DNA of 64,000 bases from Halomarina ordinaria (GCF_030553305.1 NZ_JARRAH010000001.1:372001-436000); one strand, 5' to 3'; counted from the first letter of the stretch, positions 1 through 8,469 are shown. Notes: generated by a model from the sequence alone, not told the origin. A program made the numbers and translations.

Positions 1-107
1 CTCGCGCCGAGGTCCGCCGCGACCGACAGCGCGTGGTCGAGCGCGATGCGGGTGAAACTCGCGTCGCGGAGGCTCCCGCAGATGGCCACGACGTGCGTGT
101 CGTTCAT
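1..107 (-). CDS. NADPH-dependent FMN reductase family protein, N-terminal fragment (runs off left edge)
   Basis: The reading frame starts with ATG at 107 and leaves the window, so only about 35 residues are visible. They read MNDTHVVAICGSLRDASFTR and then an alanine-rich helix. The hydrophobic strand followed by GSLR and a Ser/Thr-rich loop is the phosphate-binding loop of flavodoxin-like NADPH-dependent FMN reductases (ArsH/SsuE/YieF type), which transfer electrons from NAD(P)H through FMN. Substrate and length cannot be judged. It is co-oriented with the MutY gene upstream, with a gap of about 50 bases. Confidence 0.65.
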   Translation of the reverse strand, partial: MNDTHVVAICGSLRDASFTRIALDHALSVAADLGA

Positions 108-159
108 GGTGGAGAGTGTCGCCTGCGGGGCAAAACGACTGCGAATCGCGTTCCGGCCG

Positions 160-1071
160 TCAGCGACTGAGCCGGGCGACGTCGTCGTCGACGCTCACCA
201 GGCCGTCCGATTCGAGGTCCGACAGGAGGTCGGTCAGCCACTCCCGGCCGTGGGTCCCCTCGGGGGTGTAGTCAACCCGGACGCGGTGGCCGAGCGCGTC
301 CAGTTCGAGCGCGCCGTGCTGGCGGAGCGCGCGGACGACCCGCCCGCGCATCTGGCGCCTGCTCCCGTCGAAACTCGGTTGCGTCGGGACGTCGGGGGCG
401 GTGAAGTCGCCCGTCTCGTAGGCGCGACACCACGCCCGCCAGGGACACCCCGCCTCGTCGCAGCGCGGCGTCTTCCCGCACGCCACCCCGCCCAGTTCCA
501 TGACCGCGTTGTTCCAGACGCGGGACTCCCCCGCGGGCAGCAGTTCGTTCGCGGCCGCCTCGAACGCCGCGTCGTCGTCGGGGACGTCGAACGCGCGGTA
601 GAGGACGCGCTTGACGTTCGTGTCCACCACGGCGTTCCCGTTGTCGAACGCGAAGCTCGCCACCGCGTTGGCGGTGTACGGCCCGACGCCGTGGAGGTCC
701 TGCAGGCCGTCGGGCGTCGTCGGGAACTCGCCGTCGTGGTCCTCGACGACCTGGCCAGCGGCGGTGTGGAGGTACGTCGCGCGGTTGTTGTAGCCGAGGC
801 GGTGGTCGGTCCAGAAGCCCACCACCTCGGAGCGGTCGGCGGCCGCGAGGTCCTCGACGGTCGGCCACTCATCGAGGAACTCGCGGTAGGCCGCCTCGAC
901 CCGCCCGAGCTGGGTCTGCTGGCTCATCACCTCCGAGACGAGGATGCGGTACGGGTCGGTCGTCTCGCGCCAGGGGAACGAGCGGTGGTCGGCCTCGTAC
1001 CACTCGACGAGCGCCGCGCGCACCGTATCGGTGTCGTCGGGGAGCGAGAACGAGGCCGCGGGGTCGGTCAT
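160..1071 (-). CDS. mutY: A/G-specific adenine glycosylase (MutY), 303 aa
   Basis: Base-excision repair enzyme that removes adenine mispaired with 8-oxoguanine. Visible: the N-terminal PWRETTDPYRILVSEVMSQQ block with the catalytic Glu, the helix-hairpin-helix LHGVGPYTANAVASFAF, and the catalytic Asp in VVDTNVKRVL. A four-cysteine iron-sulfur loop follows, spaced C-x5-C-x4-C-x5-C rather than the usual C-x6-C-x2-C-x5-C. The C-terminal Nudix-like 8-oxoG recognition domain of bacterial MutY is mostly missing, replaced by about 80 residues resembling a small winged helix. The frame is open upstream to 1230, but MTDPAASF at 1071 is preferred because the extra residues lack acidic haloarchaeal composition and would overlap tenA. 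Confidence 0.9.
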   Translation of the reverse strand: MTDPAASFSLPDDTDTVRAALVEWYEADHRSFPWRETTDPYRILVSEVMSQQTQLGRVEAAYREFLDEWPTVEDLAAADRSEVVGFWTDHRLGYNNRATYLHTAAGQVVEDHDGEFPTTPDGLQDLHGVGPYTANAVASFAFDNGNAVVDTNVKRVLYRAFDVPDDDAAFEAAANELLPAGESRVWNNAVMELGGVACGKTPRCDEAGCPWRAWCRAYETGDFTAPDVPTQPSFDGSRRQMRGRVVRALRQHGALELDALGHRVRVDYTPEGTHGREWLTDLLSDLESDGLVSVDDDVARLSR

Positions 1072-1189
1072 CGTCGACCCCTCGCCCGGGAGGCGTTTAG
1101 CGGTGGTGGTTTCCCGCTGTCGACCTCGTTGAAACGCCGTGGTACAAGCCGGTGGTAACGCTTTACTCCCTCCTCTCCCGACTCCCCGC

Positions 1190-1852
1190 ATGGCCTTCAC
1201 GGACGAGTTGCGCGAGGTGGCCGAACCCATCTGGGCGGCGACGATGGACCACCCGATGGTTCGGGGTATCGGCGACGGGACGCTGTCCGAAGAACCGTTC
1301 CGGCAGTGGGTGTGCCAGGACTACGTCTACCTCGTCGAGTACGGCCGGGTGTTCGCGCTCGGGGCGGCCCACGCGCCCGACCTCGACCGGATGGGCCGGT
1401 TCGCCACGCTCCTCCACGAGACGCTCGACACCGAGATGGACCTCCACCGGTCGTACGCCGCCGAGTTCGGCATCTCGGAGGCCGACCTCGAGGCGACCGA
1501 ACCCACCCCCACCACGCGGGCGTACACCGACTTCCTCGTGCGCTCGGGCTACGAGGGCTTCGGCGAGACGGTGGCCGCGCTCCTGCCGTGCATGTGGGGG
1601 TTCAACGAGACGGGACGACGGCTGGCGGCCGACGGCCTCCCCGACCACGAGGGGTACGCCGAGTGGATACGCACCTACTCCGACGAGGAGTTCACCGAAC
1701 TCGCGGCGTGGTGTCGCGAACTGATGGACGACGTGGCCGCCGACGCCTCACCCGAGGCGCGCGAGGAGTATCGGGAGCTGTTCCTCACGTCCTCGCGGTA
1801 CGAGTACCTGTTCTGGGACGCCGCCTACCGCCGGGAGGAGTGGCCGCTATGA
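1190..1852 (+). CDS. tenA: TenA family thiaminase II / thiamin salvage protein with active-site Cys, 220 aa
   Basis: TenA proteins hydrolyse aminopyrimidine breakdown products of thiamin for salvage to HMP. The whole protein is an all-helical TenA fold of normal length. The segment ALLPCMWGFNETG carries the cysteine at the catalytic position of Bacillus TenA (LLPCYW), so this is the TenA_C type. QDYVYLVEYGR near residue 40 matches the conserved substrate-pocket helix. ATG at 1190 is chosen over an upstream GTG because homology begins directly at AFTDELREVAEPIW. The stop overlaps the start of a second TenA paralogue (ATGA), so the two are translationally coupled. Cys-type activity is inferred. 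Confidence 0.88.
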   Translation: MAFTDELREVAEPIWAATMDHPMVRGIGDGTLSEEPFRQWVCQDYVYLVEYGRVFALGAAHAPDLDRMGRFATLLHETLDTEMDLHRSYAAEFGISEADLEATEPTPTTRAYTDFLVRSGYEGFGETVAALLPCMWGFNETGRRLAADGLPDHEGYAEWIRTYSDEEFTELAAWCRELMDDVAADASPEAREEYRELFLTSSRYEYLFWDAAYRREEWPL

Positions 1853-2520
1853 CCGACGACCGCCTCACCGACCGCCTGCGCGCGGCGACGGGCGACGACT
1901 GGACGGCGGCCACCGACCACCGCTTCGCGCGCGAACTCCACGCGGGGACGCTCGACGACGCCGTCTTCCGCCACTACCTCGTCCAGGACTTCGCGTTCGT
2001 CACCACCCTCGCCGACGTGGTCGCCCACGCCGCGGCGCAGGCCCCGACGCTGGAGGCGAAAGCCGACTTCGCCGGCTTCCTCGGCGCGGTGACGACCGAC
2101 GAGACCGACTACTTCCGCCGGGCGTTCGACGCCCTCGCCGTCCCCGAACGCGACCGGACCGACCCGACCCTCGACCCCGTCACCGAGCGCTTCGGGGACC
2201 TCCTGCTCAGGGGGGCGCTCGACGGCGGCTACGCCGAGACGCTCGCCGTCCTCGTCCCCGTCGAGTGGGTCTACCTGACGTGGGCGAGCGGGGAGGGTGA
2301 ACGCCCGGAGCAGTTCTACCTCGCGGAGTGGGTCGACCTCCACACCGGTCCGGCGTTCGAGGCGACCGTGGGGTTCCTGCGCGACGAACTCGACGCGCTC
2401 GACGGGTCGCTCTCGCCGGCCCGCGAGCGCCGCCTGACCCGCCTCTTCCAGCGGGCCGTCGAGTACGAGGTGGCGTTCTTCGACGCGGCCTACGAACGCG
2501 CGGCGCCGGTCGAGGACTGA
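1849..2520 (+). CDS. TenA family protein lacking the catalytic Cys, 223 aa
   Basis: A second TenA-fold protein overlapping the first by four bases. It keeps the helices QDFAFVTTLADVVAHAA and EYEVAFFDAAYERA, but the catalytic block reads AVLVPVEWVYLTWA: the cysteine is Val and a Glu follows. TenA proteins with Glu instead of Cys (TenA_E) are known and are thought to process formylamino- or amino-pyrimidine intermediates. The coupling of a Cys-type and a non-Cys paralogue suggests two successive salvage steps or a heteromeric complex. That division of labour is inference. Confidence 0.82.
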   Translation: MTDDRLTDRLRAATGDDWTAATDHRFARELHAGTLDDAVFRHYLVQDFAFVTTLADVVAHAAAQAPTLEAKADFAGFLGAVTTDETDYFRRAFDALAVPERDRTDPTLDPVTERFGDLLLRGALDGGYAETLAVLVPVEWVYLTWASGEGERPEQFYLAEWVDLHTGPAFEATVGFLRDELDALDGSLSPARERRLTRLFQRAVEYEVAFFDAAYERAAPVED

Positions 2521-2564
2521 CCCACTAACGCAACGGGTTTCCCTCCGGCACGACAGGTGACGCC

Positions 2565-2885
2565 ATGAGCCTCGACGACCTCAACGACGCGGTCCAGCGC
2601 TCCTACCGCGACCTCGGCGACGACCTGACCGTCGACCTCGACCGCGAGACGCGCACCGAACTCGCCTTCCTGACGACGATGCTCGACCCCGACGACCCGG
2701 ACGAACTCGTCCGGCGCGCCCTCCACCAGTTCTTCCAGACGACCGTCGAGACGGGCCGGGCCGACTTCCACCTCAGAAGCGGCTTCGACGTCACCTACGA
2801 CGAGTACCTCTCGGGGATGACCTACGAGGAGATGACCGGCGCGCCGAGTCCCCCCGAGAACGACGGCCGACGCTACCAGTTCTAG
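2565..2885 (+). CDS. Conserved haloarchaeal protein, unknown function, 106 aa
   Basis: A soluble acidic protein with strong haloarchaeal codon use. It is mostly helical at the start (LNDAVQRSYRDLGDDL, then ETRTELAFLTTML), with DPDELVRRALHQFFQTTVETG in the middle and an aromatic YDEYLSGMTYEEMTG near the end. The middle helix-turn-helix spacing could suit a small CopG-like or dimerising domain, but no signature is clear. It lies 44 bases after tenA and may be the last gene of that operon. A T-run follows the stop (about 2893-2898) and may end transcription. No function is assigned. Confidence 0.7.
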   Translation: MSLDDLNDAVQRSYRDLGDDLTVDLDRETRTELAFLTTMLDPDDPDELVRRALHQFFQTTVETGRADFHLRSGFDVTYDEYLSGMTYEEMTGAPSPPENDGRRYQF

Positions 2886-3112
2886 ACACCCACCTTTTTC
2901 ACGGGAGCCTCGGCACGGCTTCGCCGCGCCTCACCCCCCGTCAAAAACTGGACGAAAAAGGCCGAGCGCTCACTCGCTTCGCTCGTTCGCGCCCGGTGCG
3001 AGTCGTCGTGTTCCCGCACCCGCTCCGCCGAGCGTCGGGTTCGGAGGGTCGATAGCCGCTCTCTCGGGTCGTCCTCTCCTTCGTACTGGTCGACGGTAGT
3101 GTTCCAATCCCC

Positions 3113-3313
3113 TTACTCCGCACACTCCGAGACGAGGCGCAGTTCCAGCGAGGCCTCACAGCCCGTACACGCGCCGCGCTCGATGACCTCCCGGACCAGC
3201 AGGTCGCGGAAACAGCAGGGACAGGAGACGCCGTCCATCGCACCCGGCAGGAACCGGAAGGTGTTCGACTCGCTCAACGCCACCTCGTGGGAGACCTCCG
3301 TGCCCGAACCCAT
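3113..3313 (-). CDS. Small zinc-ribbon protein, 66 aa
   Basis: A short protein with one CPCC and one CTGC motif (VSCPCCFRDLLVREVIERGACTGC) about 17 residues apart, enough for a single zinc knuckle. The C-terminus is a short beta-rich tail (ASLELRLVSECAE). Start MGSGTEVSHEV at 3313 is preferred over an ATG 15 bases upstream because it fits the local codon bias. Small CxxC proteins are abundant in haloarchaea and some affect motility or stress behaviour. This one is not individually recognised. Confidence 0.6.
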   Translation of the reverse strand: MGSGTEVSHEVALSESNTFRFLPGAMDGVSCPCCFRDLLVREVIERGACTGCEASLELRLVSECAE

Positions 3314-3473
3314 GCTGCGTGGACGCACGGTTCACGCATAACTCTTTACCGCGAGAGTGACCGTCGTTCGGTGACGTTCGGGGAGAACTCGGCGCGTCTG
3401 CGCACCGCGCTCGGTGCAGACGAGCACGCGTACGGGTGCGGCACGGTCGTCGTGCCCCTCGTCTCGCCCCCAC

Positions 3474-4817
3474 TCAGGCCGCCGTCGCGTCCGCGACGGC
3501 CGCCAGCAGCAGGTCGCAGGCGAGGGCTATCTCGCGCTCGGTGACGTCGAGGGGCGGCAGGAGGCGGAGGGTCTTGTAGCCACAGCCGAGCGTGAGGAAC
3601 CCCCGGGCGAGCGCCGCGTCGATGACGTCGTCCCTGAGCGTCTTCGTCTCGAACTCGACGGCGAGCATCAGGCCGAGGCCGCGCACGTCGACGACACCCT
3701 CGGGGTCGGCGTCGCGCAGCGTCTCGACGCACTGGCGCCCGCGCCGGGTCGCGTTCTCCAGCAGGTCGAGGTCGGCGATGGCGTCGAGCGTGAGTGCCCC
3801 CTGCGCCGCTGCAACGACGTCGCCCGCCCCCCACGTCGAGGAGAGCCGGCTCCGCTCGGCCGGGAAGACGTCCTCGCGGGCGACGGTCGCGCCGACGCGG
3901 AGCGCCTTCGCGGCCGTGATGACGTCCGGTTCGATGGGGAAGTGGTCGGCGCCCCACATCTCCCCCGTGCGGCCCATCCCCGACTGTATCTCGTCGGCGA
4001 CGAGCAGGAGGTCGTGTTCGGCCGCGAGGTCCGCCACCTCGCGCACGAACGCGTCGCTCGGGATGCGGTAGCCGCCCTCGCCCTGGACGGGTTCCATGAC
4101 GAGGTAGGCGACCTCGTCGGGGTCGACGTAGCCCGACTCGGGGTCGAGCATGCGCCGGAGCTGGGAGGTGTCGTCCGCGAAGAACCCACAGGAACAGGTC
4201 GCGGGGGTGCAGCGGCGGTCGTCGCAGTAGGGGGCGTCGTGGATACCGGCGAGTTCCGGGTAGCCGCGGCGGTGGACCGCCTTCGAGCGGTTGAGCGAGA
4301 GCGCGCCGAGCGTCCGGCCGTGGAAGGCACCCTGGAAGGTGATGCCGTACTTCCCCCCCGACTCGTCGTAGCAGATCTTGATGGCGTTCTCGACGGCCTC
4401 GGCCCCCGAGTTCGAGAGGAACACGGTATCCATCCCGTAGTGGTCGGTCGCCTCGACGAGGCGCTCCATCAGGCCGGTGGGGCCGGGGAGCCCCTCGTCA
4501 CCGACGCCCTCGCCGCTGACGTAGAAGTCCTGGCCGGCGATCTTCAGCGGGTCGACGAGGTCGAACTCGCGCAGGCGGTCGAGGAGGTAGGGGTGGTTGT
4601 AGCCGAGGGGCGCGGCGCCGACGTGACTCGTGAAGTCCATGAGGACGTTCCCGTCGACGTCGGTGCAGAACGGGCCGTCGGCCTCACCGGTGAGGTCCCA
4701 GACGAAGTCGTAGACGTAGGTGGTGGTGGCGGCGTGCTCTCGGTGGCGGGCGGCCCACTGCCGGGCGCGCTTGCCCGGCATCGACCGAACCGCCGGCGTC
4801 GTCGTCTCGCGGTCCAT
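3474..4817 (-). CDS. gabT: Class-III PLP aminotransferase, 4-aminobutyrate aminotransferase-like, 447 aa
   Basis: A fold-type I aminotransferase moving an omega-amino group (GABA, ornithine or similar) to 2-oxoglutarate. Family marks: FLSNSGAEAVENAIK (phosphate loop), TFQGAFHGRTLGALS, the PLP-ring Asp in LLLVADEIQSGMGRTG, and the Schiff-base Lys in ITAAKALRVG. Length is normal. Between the HGRT strand and the Asp motif is a cysteine-rich insertion (YCDDRRCTPATCSCGFF) with four Cys in a 14-residue span, comparable in place to Cys-rich inserts in archaeal GABA aminotransferases, and possibly metal-binding. Substrate is not decided by sequence. Start MDRETTT at 4817 is preferred over the ATG five codons upstream. 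Confidence 0.82.
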   Translation of the reverse strand: MDRETTTPAVRSMPGKRARQWAARHREHAATTTYVYDFVWDLTGEADGPFCTDVDGNVLMDFTSHVGAAPLGYNHPYLLDRLREFDLVDPLKIAGQDFYVSGEGVGDEGLPGPTGLMERLVEATDHYGMDTVFLSNSGAEAVENAIKICYDESGGKYGITFQGAFHGRTLGALSLNRSKAVHRRGYPELAGIHDAPYCDDRRCTPATCSCGFFADDTSQLRRMLDPESGYVDPDEVAYLVMEPVQGEGGYRIPSDAFVREVADLAAEHDLLLVADEIQSGMGRTGEMWGADHFPIEPDVITAAKALRVGATVAREDVFPAERSRLSSTWGAGDVVAAAQGALTLDAIADLDLLENATRRGRQCVETLRDADPEGVVDVRGLGLMLAVEFETKTLRDDVIDAALARGFLTLGCGYKTLRLLPPLDVTEREIALACDLLLAAVADATAA

Positions 4818-4880
4818 GAATCCGGTTGGCACTCGGGGGGTAAAGAAGGTCTTGTGTTTGCGGCAGTTGTTACGGGCGGG

Positions 4881-6137
4881 TTAGAACAGCAGGACCGCGC
4901 TCGCGGCCGTCGCGCCGACGGCGAGGCCGGCGCTCCAGACGGCGACCCGGTAGCCGAACGACCGGTCGGGGCTGGCGAGCGTGAGGGCGGCCTTCACGCC
5001 GACGCTGGAGACGGTGGCGACCAGCACGCCGAGGACGGCGGTGTTCGCGTCGAGCGCCCCGCCGTTGTAGAGGACGACGGCGGAGGTGGTGGCGCCGGCG
5101 CTGGAGACCAGCCCCGAGAGGGCGGCGGCGACGAGGAACCCGGTGTCGCCGAGGAGTGCGCGCGCCACGCCCGACCCCGTGAGGATGACCGCGAACAGCG
5201 CGCCGAAGCCGAGGGCGGTGCGCAGCGAGAACGGGCTGTCGAGTTCCACCTCGACGCTCTCGTCCCAGTCGGCGATGAACGCGGCGACGGCGACGCTCCC
5301 GACGACGAGGAGGCCGAGCGGGAGGACCAGGCCGAACAGCGGCCCCCGCCCGAGCGTGAACGCGAGGACGATGGCGAGGTTGCGAAGGGCCATCGCCGCG
5401 TCGGCCAGCAGGACGGCCGCGACGGCGTAGGAGACCGCCTCCGGGCGCTGGCGGACGTGGTCGAGCATCGTCCCCACCACCGCCGTCGAGGAGGCGAGGC
5501 CGCCGAAGAAACCCGTGACGGCGATGCCGCGACTCCCGTAGGCCTTCACGATGGCGTAGTTGACGATGCCGATGGCCGCGACGCTGACGACCAGCAGCCA
5601 GACGAGGCGGGGTTCGACGGCCACCTCGAGGTCGGCGACCGTCACGGTCGACTCGCCGGAGGGGAGCAGGGGGTAGACGACGAACGCGAGGACGCCGAAC
5701 TCGACGGTCGAGCGGAGTTCCGAGCGGGTCAACCCCCACGCGAACCCGTGGAGTTCGCGCTTCAGGACGAGCAGGAACGACGAGAGCACGGCGACGGTCA
5801 CGCCCGCCGTCACGTAACCGGACGCCACGAGCACCCCGACGCCGTAGGCGACGAGCATCGAGACGGCCGTCGTCAGCGACAGGCCCTCGTCGACGACCAG
5901 TCCACGGACCACCAGCGCGACCCCCTGGACCGTCACGAGGACGGCGCCGACCACGAGCAGGCCCTCGGAGTCGAGGACGGTGAAGACGGCACCCAGCAGC
6001 GAGATGAGCGAGAACGTCCGCACCCCCGCCGACCGGTGTGACCACTCCCGTTCGAGACCGAGGAACAGTCCCAGCGCCGCGGCGAGCAGCAACCGGGCGA
6101 CGACCGGGTCGAGCAGCCCGGCGGTGTGTTGTGACAT
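4881..6137 (-). CDS. MgtC/SapB N-terminal domain plus DUF4010 membrane protein, 418 aa
   Basis: A polytopic membrane protein with about 11-12 hydrophobic segments. The N-terminal third has the MgtC signature (LLLAAALGLFLGLEREW, then SAGVRTFSLISLLGA). The C-terminal two thirds match DUF4010, with Gly/Ser-rich helices FFGGLASSTAVVGTML and LSGLVSSAGATTSAVVLY. Bacterial relatives have been linked to magnesium or phosphate homeostasis and pH regulation, but transport is unproven. The gene is preceded by a TATA-like CTTATCAG about 30 bases before the ATG, and a palindrome overlaps the start (separate entry). It diverges from the AI-2E family gene. Confidence 0.85.
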   Translation of the reverse strand: MSQHTAGLLDPVVARLLLAAALGLFLGLEREWSHRSAGVRTFSLISLLGAVFTVLDSEGLLVVGAVLVTVQGVALVVRGLVVDEGLSLTTAVSMLVAYGVGVLVASGYVTAGVTVAVLSSFLLVLKRELHGFAWGLTRSELRSTVEFGVLAFVVYPLLPSGESTVTVADLEVAVEPRLVWLLVVSVAAIGIVNYAIVKAYGSRGIAVTGFFGGLASSTAVVGTMLDHVRQRPEAVSYAVAAVLLADAAMALRNLAIVLAFTLGRGPLFGLVLPLGLLVVGSVAVAAFIADWDESVEVELDSPFSLRTALGFGALFAVILTGSGVARALLGDTGFLVAAALSGLVSSAGATTSAVVLYNGGALDANTAVLGVLVATVSSVGVKAALTLASPDRSFGYRVAVWSAGLAVGATAASAVLLF

Positions 6138-6152
6138 ATGTAGTTATACATA
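6137..6152. promoter_or_regulatory. Perfect inverted repeat at the start of the DUF4010 gene, candidate operator
   Basis: TATGTA-GTTA-TACATA: six-base arms around a four-base centre, sitting at the transcription start and start codon of the leaderless DUF4010 gene. A dimeric repressor bound here would block initiation. The cognate protein is unknown. The A/T-rich palindrome stands out from the G/C-rich surroundings. Confidence 0.4.
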
Positions 6153-6219
6153 GTGCTCAATACCTGATAAGCGCTCCTTCCGCCGCGGGGTTTTTGTTCG
6201 GCTCCCGGAATGAGAGGGT

Positions 6220-7455
6220 ATGGACCCCCCGTCTCTCGACCGGTCGAAGGTGGCGTGGGTGGTGGTCGGCGTCGCCCTCGCCGGTGCGTTCGCGCTCGTC
6301 GTCTACTCGTTCGTGGGGACGTTCATCTTCGGACTCTTCGTCTACTACGCGACGCGGCCCGTCTACGAGCGCCTGAAGCGTCGCATCTACCCGCCCAGTC
6401 TGGCCGCCCTCGTCTCGCTGTTCGTCCTCGCGCTCCCGGCGCTCTCGCTGTTCGCCTACGTCGTCGCCGTCGGTATCCAGGAGTACCAGCGCCTCTCCGT
6501 CCGCGAGGGCATCGACCTCGGCCCGCTCGAACCGCTCATCAGGCCGTACATCGACGTCTCCTACATCGTCGAGGACCCCCAGACGCTGCTCAACGACCCG
6601 ACGCTCCGCGACTTCGCCCAGCAGGCGTTCAACGACGCCCTCGGCTACCTCGGGTTCATCGGGAACGCCCTCCTCCACGTGTTCGTCGTCCTCGCGCTCG
6701 CGTTCTACCTCCTGCGCGACGGCGGACGCTTCTCGCGGTGGTTCTACAGGCGCTTCGACGACCGACGGGGCATCCTCAGGGACTACTGCCGGGCGGTCGA
6801 CACGGACCTCGCGAGCATCTTCTTCGGCAACATCCTCAACGCCGTCTTCACCGGTATCATCGGGGCCGTCTCCTACACGCTGTTGAACGAGGTCGTCCCC
6901 GGTCAACCGGTCCCCTACCCCACCCTGCTCGGCCTGCTGACCGGCGCCGCCAGCCTCATCCCCGTCGTCGGGATGAAACTGGTCTACTTCCCGCTCACCG
7001 GGTACCTGCTCGTCCAGCAGTACACGACCGGCGGGCCGCTCTGGTTCGTCGTGCTGTTCTTCGCCGTCTCGTTCGTCGTCGTCGACTCAGTTCCCGACTT
7101 CGTGCTCCGGCCGTACGTCTCCGGGCGGAACCTCCACATCGGCATGGTGATGTTCGCCTACATCTTCGGCCCGCTGCTGTTCGGCTGGTACGGTATCTTC
7201 CTCGGACCGGTGTTGCTCGTCTTCATCTACCACTTCGCGACGTTGGTGCTCCCGGAACTGCTCTCGGAGGGGTCGGTGCGCCCCTACAGCGTCGACCCCG
7301 GCGTCCTCCCGCGGTCGTTCGACCTGCCGGAGGGGTCGCCCGTCGAGACGGCGACGGTGGGCGACGACCCGGACCCCGACCGCGCCACCGACCCGTCGGG
7401 GACGCCCGGCGACGCGCCCCACCCGACCTCGAACCGCCCCTCCGACGGCGACTGA
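6220..7455 (+). CDS. AI-2E family transporter (PerM/TqsA-like permease), 411 aa
   Basis: A membrane protein with an N-terminal pair of helices (VAWVVVGVALAGAFALVVYS, then FIFGLFVYYATRPVYERLKRR), a hydrophilic loop, and a C-terminal membrane bundle. The family blocks LLGLLTGAASLIPVVGM and DFVLRPYVSGRNLHIGMVMF are clear. PerM-like proteins have been linked to export of small molecules or to Na+(Li+)/H+ antiport. In archaea the substrate is unknown, and the name should not be read as quorum sensing. The C-terminal 60 residues are a disordered Asp/Pro-rich tail. Start MDPPSLDRSK follows a T-rich box at 6190-6195. Confidence 0.85.
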   Translation: MDPPSLDRSKVAWVVVGVALAGAFALVVYSFVGTFIFGLFVYYATRPVYERLKRRIYPPSLAALVSLFVLALPALSLFAYVVAVGIQEYQRLSVREGIDLGPLEPLIRPYIDVSYIVEDPQTLLNDPTLRDFAQQAFNDALGYLGFIGNALLHVFVVLALAFYLLRDGGRFSRWFYRRFDDRRGILRDYCRAVDTDLASIFFGNILNAVFTGIIGAVSYTLLNEVVPGQPVPYPTLLGLLTGAASLIPVVGMKLVYFPLTGYLLVQQYTTGGPLWFVVLFFAVSFVVVDSVPDFVLRPYVSGRNLHIGMVMFAYIFGPLLFGWYGIFLGPVLLVFIYHFATLVLPELLSEGSVRPYSVDPGVLPRSFDLPEGSPVETATVGDDPDPDRATDPSGTPGDAPHPTSNRPSDGD

Positions 7456-7559
7456 CCCACGGTCCCGTCGCTCGTGCGACAGGAGACGGCCGACGACGCG
7501 AGAAGAGAGGTGAAGAGAGAGGCCGACGCGGTGGAAGGCCCCGACGAACGATGGGCGAC

Positions 7560-7847
7560 TTACGCCTCGATTTCGCCGTTGAGGTACTGTTCCTCCCACT
7601 CCTGTCGGGCCGAGATCTCCCGGCGGCCGCGTCGAGTGAGCGTGTAGAAGTTCGTCCGCCGGTCGCGCTGTCCCTTCTCGACGAGTCCCTTCTCGACGAG
7701 CGTGTCGAGGTTCGGGTAGAGCCGTCCGTGGTGAATCTCCTTCTCGTAGTAGTCCTCGAGTTCCTCCTTGATGGCGAGGCCGTGGGGCTCCTCGCGCCCG
7801 GAGATGACGTACAGGAGGTCACGCTGGAAACCGGTCAGGTCGTACAT
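7560..7847 (-). CDS. PadR family transcriptional regulator, 95 aa
   Basis: A winged-helix DNA-binding protein. LTGFQRDLLYVISG, the turn EEPHGLAIKEELEDYY, HHGRLYPNLDTLVEKGLVEKG (recognition helix and wing) and RRTNFYTLTRRGRREI are the PadR/haloarchaeal blocks. It lacks the long C-terminal coiled coil of PadR-s1 proteins, as small haloarchaeal PadRs do. The ATG at 7847 is used, not upstream starts, because TTTATACC (7874-7881) lies the right distance for leaderless transcription and the added residues are not conserved-looking. Target and ligand are unknown. Confidence 0.88.
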   Translation of the reverse strand: MYDLTGFQRDLLYVISGREEPHGLAIKEELEDYYEKEIHHGRLYPNLDTLVEKGLVEKGQRDRRTNFYTLTRRGRREISARQEWEEQYLNGEIEA

Positions 7848-8041
7848 GTGTGTTTTAAGATAATAATTCGACGGCGGTATAAACATGTCGGCCGAGGGCC
7901 AACCGTTCACTGCGACGGGGACCGAACCGCGCTACACGGCCGCGATTCGCGGGTCGGCATCCGACTCTTCCGTCTCGTCAAATCACGAGACGATGACCGT
8001 CCGGCGACCGACTTATCTTCCGCGCGCACCATCCCCCACAC

Positions 8042-8323
8042 ATGGAGGAAGTCCTCTTCAAGTCCGAACAGACCGAATCGCGCGCGACCATCGCCGCCCA
8101 CCTCCGGGCGGTCGCGGACAAACTCGAGGCCGGCGAGGGTATCACGCTCTCGGACGGCGGCGAGTCGGTGTCGCTCGACGTCCCCGACCGACCCACCTTC
8201 GAGGTGAAAGCCGAACGCGAGACCGGGTCGGGGTCGCCCGAACTCAGCGTCGAGTTCGAACTGGAGTGGCGCGAGGGCGAGTCGAGCGGCGGCGGCGAGT
8301 CGGGCGGCCTCTCCGTCGAGTAA
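8042..8323 (+). CDS. Amphi-Trp domain protein, 93 aa
   Basis: A short acidic protein of the amphi-Trp type: EEVLFKSEQTESRATIAAHL, then a helix RAVADKLEAG, then strands GITLSDGGESVSLDVPDRPTFEVKAERE and LSVEFELEW, the repeated amphipathic strand with Trp that names the domain. Function is unknown. Such proteins are common in haloarchaea and halophilic bacteria. The tail is Gly/Ser/Glu-rich. A TATA-like CTTATCTT at 8009-8016 fits a leaderless start at 8042. Confidence 0.85.
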   Translation: MEEVLFKSEQTESRATIAAHLRAVADKLEAGEGITLSDGGESVSLDVPDRPTFEVKAERETGSGSPELSVEFELEWREGESSGGGESGGLSVE

Positions 8324-8469
8324 CTCACACCCCTACCGCGCTCTCGACCGTCGCGCACACGGAGTCACGGGAACGAGAGAGCGACTGGCTCGTTCGTCGA
8401 CGTCGACGGGCCGTTGGCTCGTCGGTCGGACGTACCCAGAACGGCCGCTCGGCTCGTGTATGGTAGTTC

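Noticed and set aside
3414-6041. Very long open frame on the plus strand opposite the aminotransferase and DUF4010 genes
   Set aside because: High G/C DNA gives long antisense frames. Its product is repetitive Arg/Glu/Asp/Gly/Val without domain structure, while the minus-strand genes have clear families.
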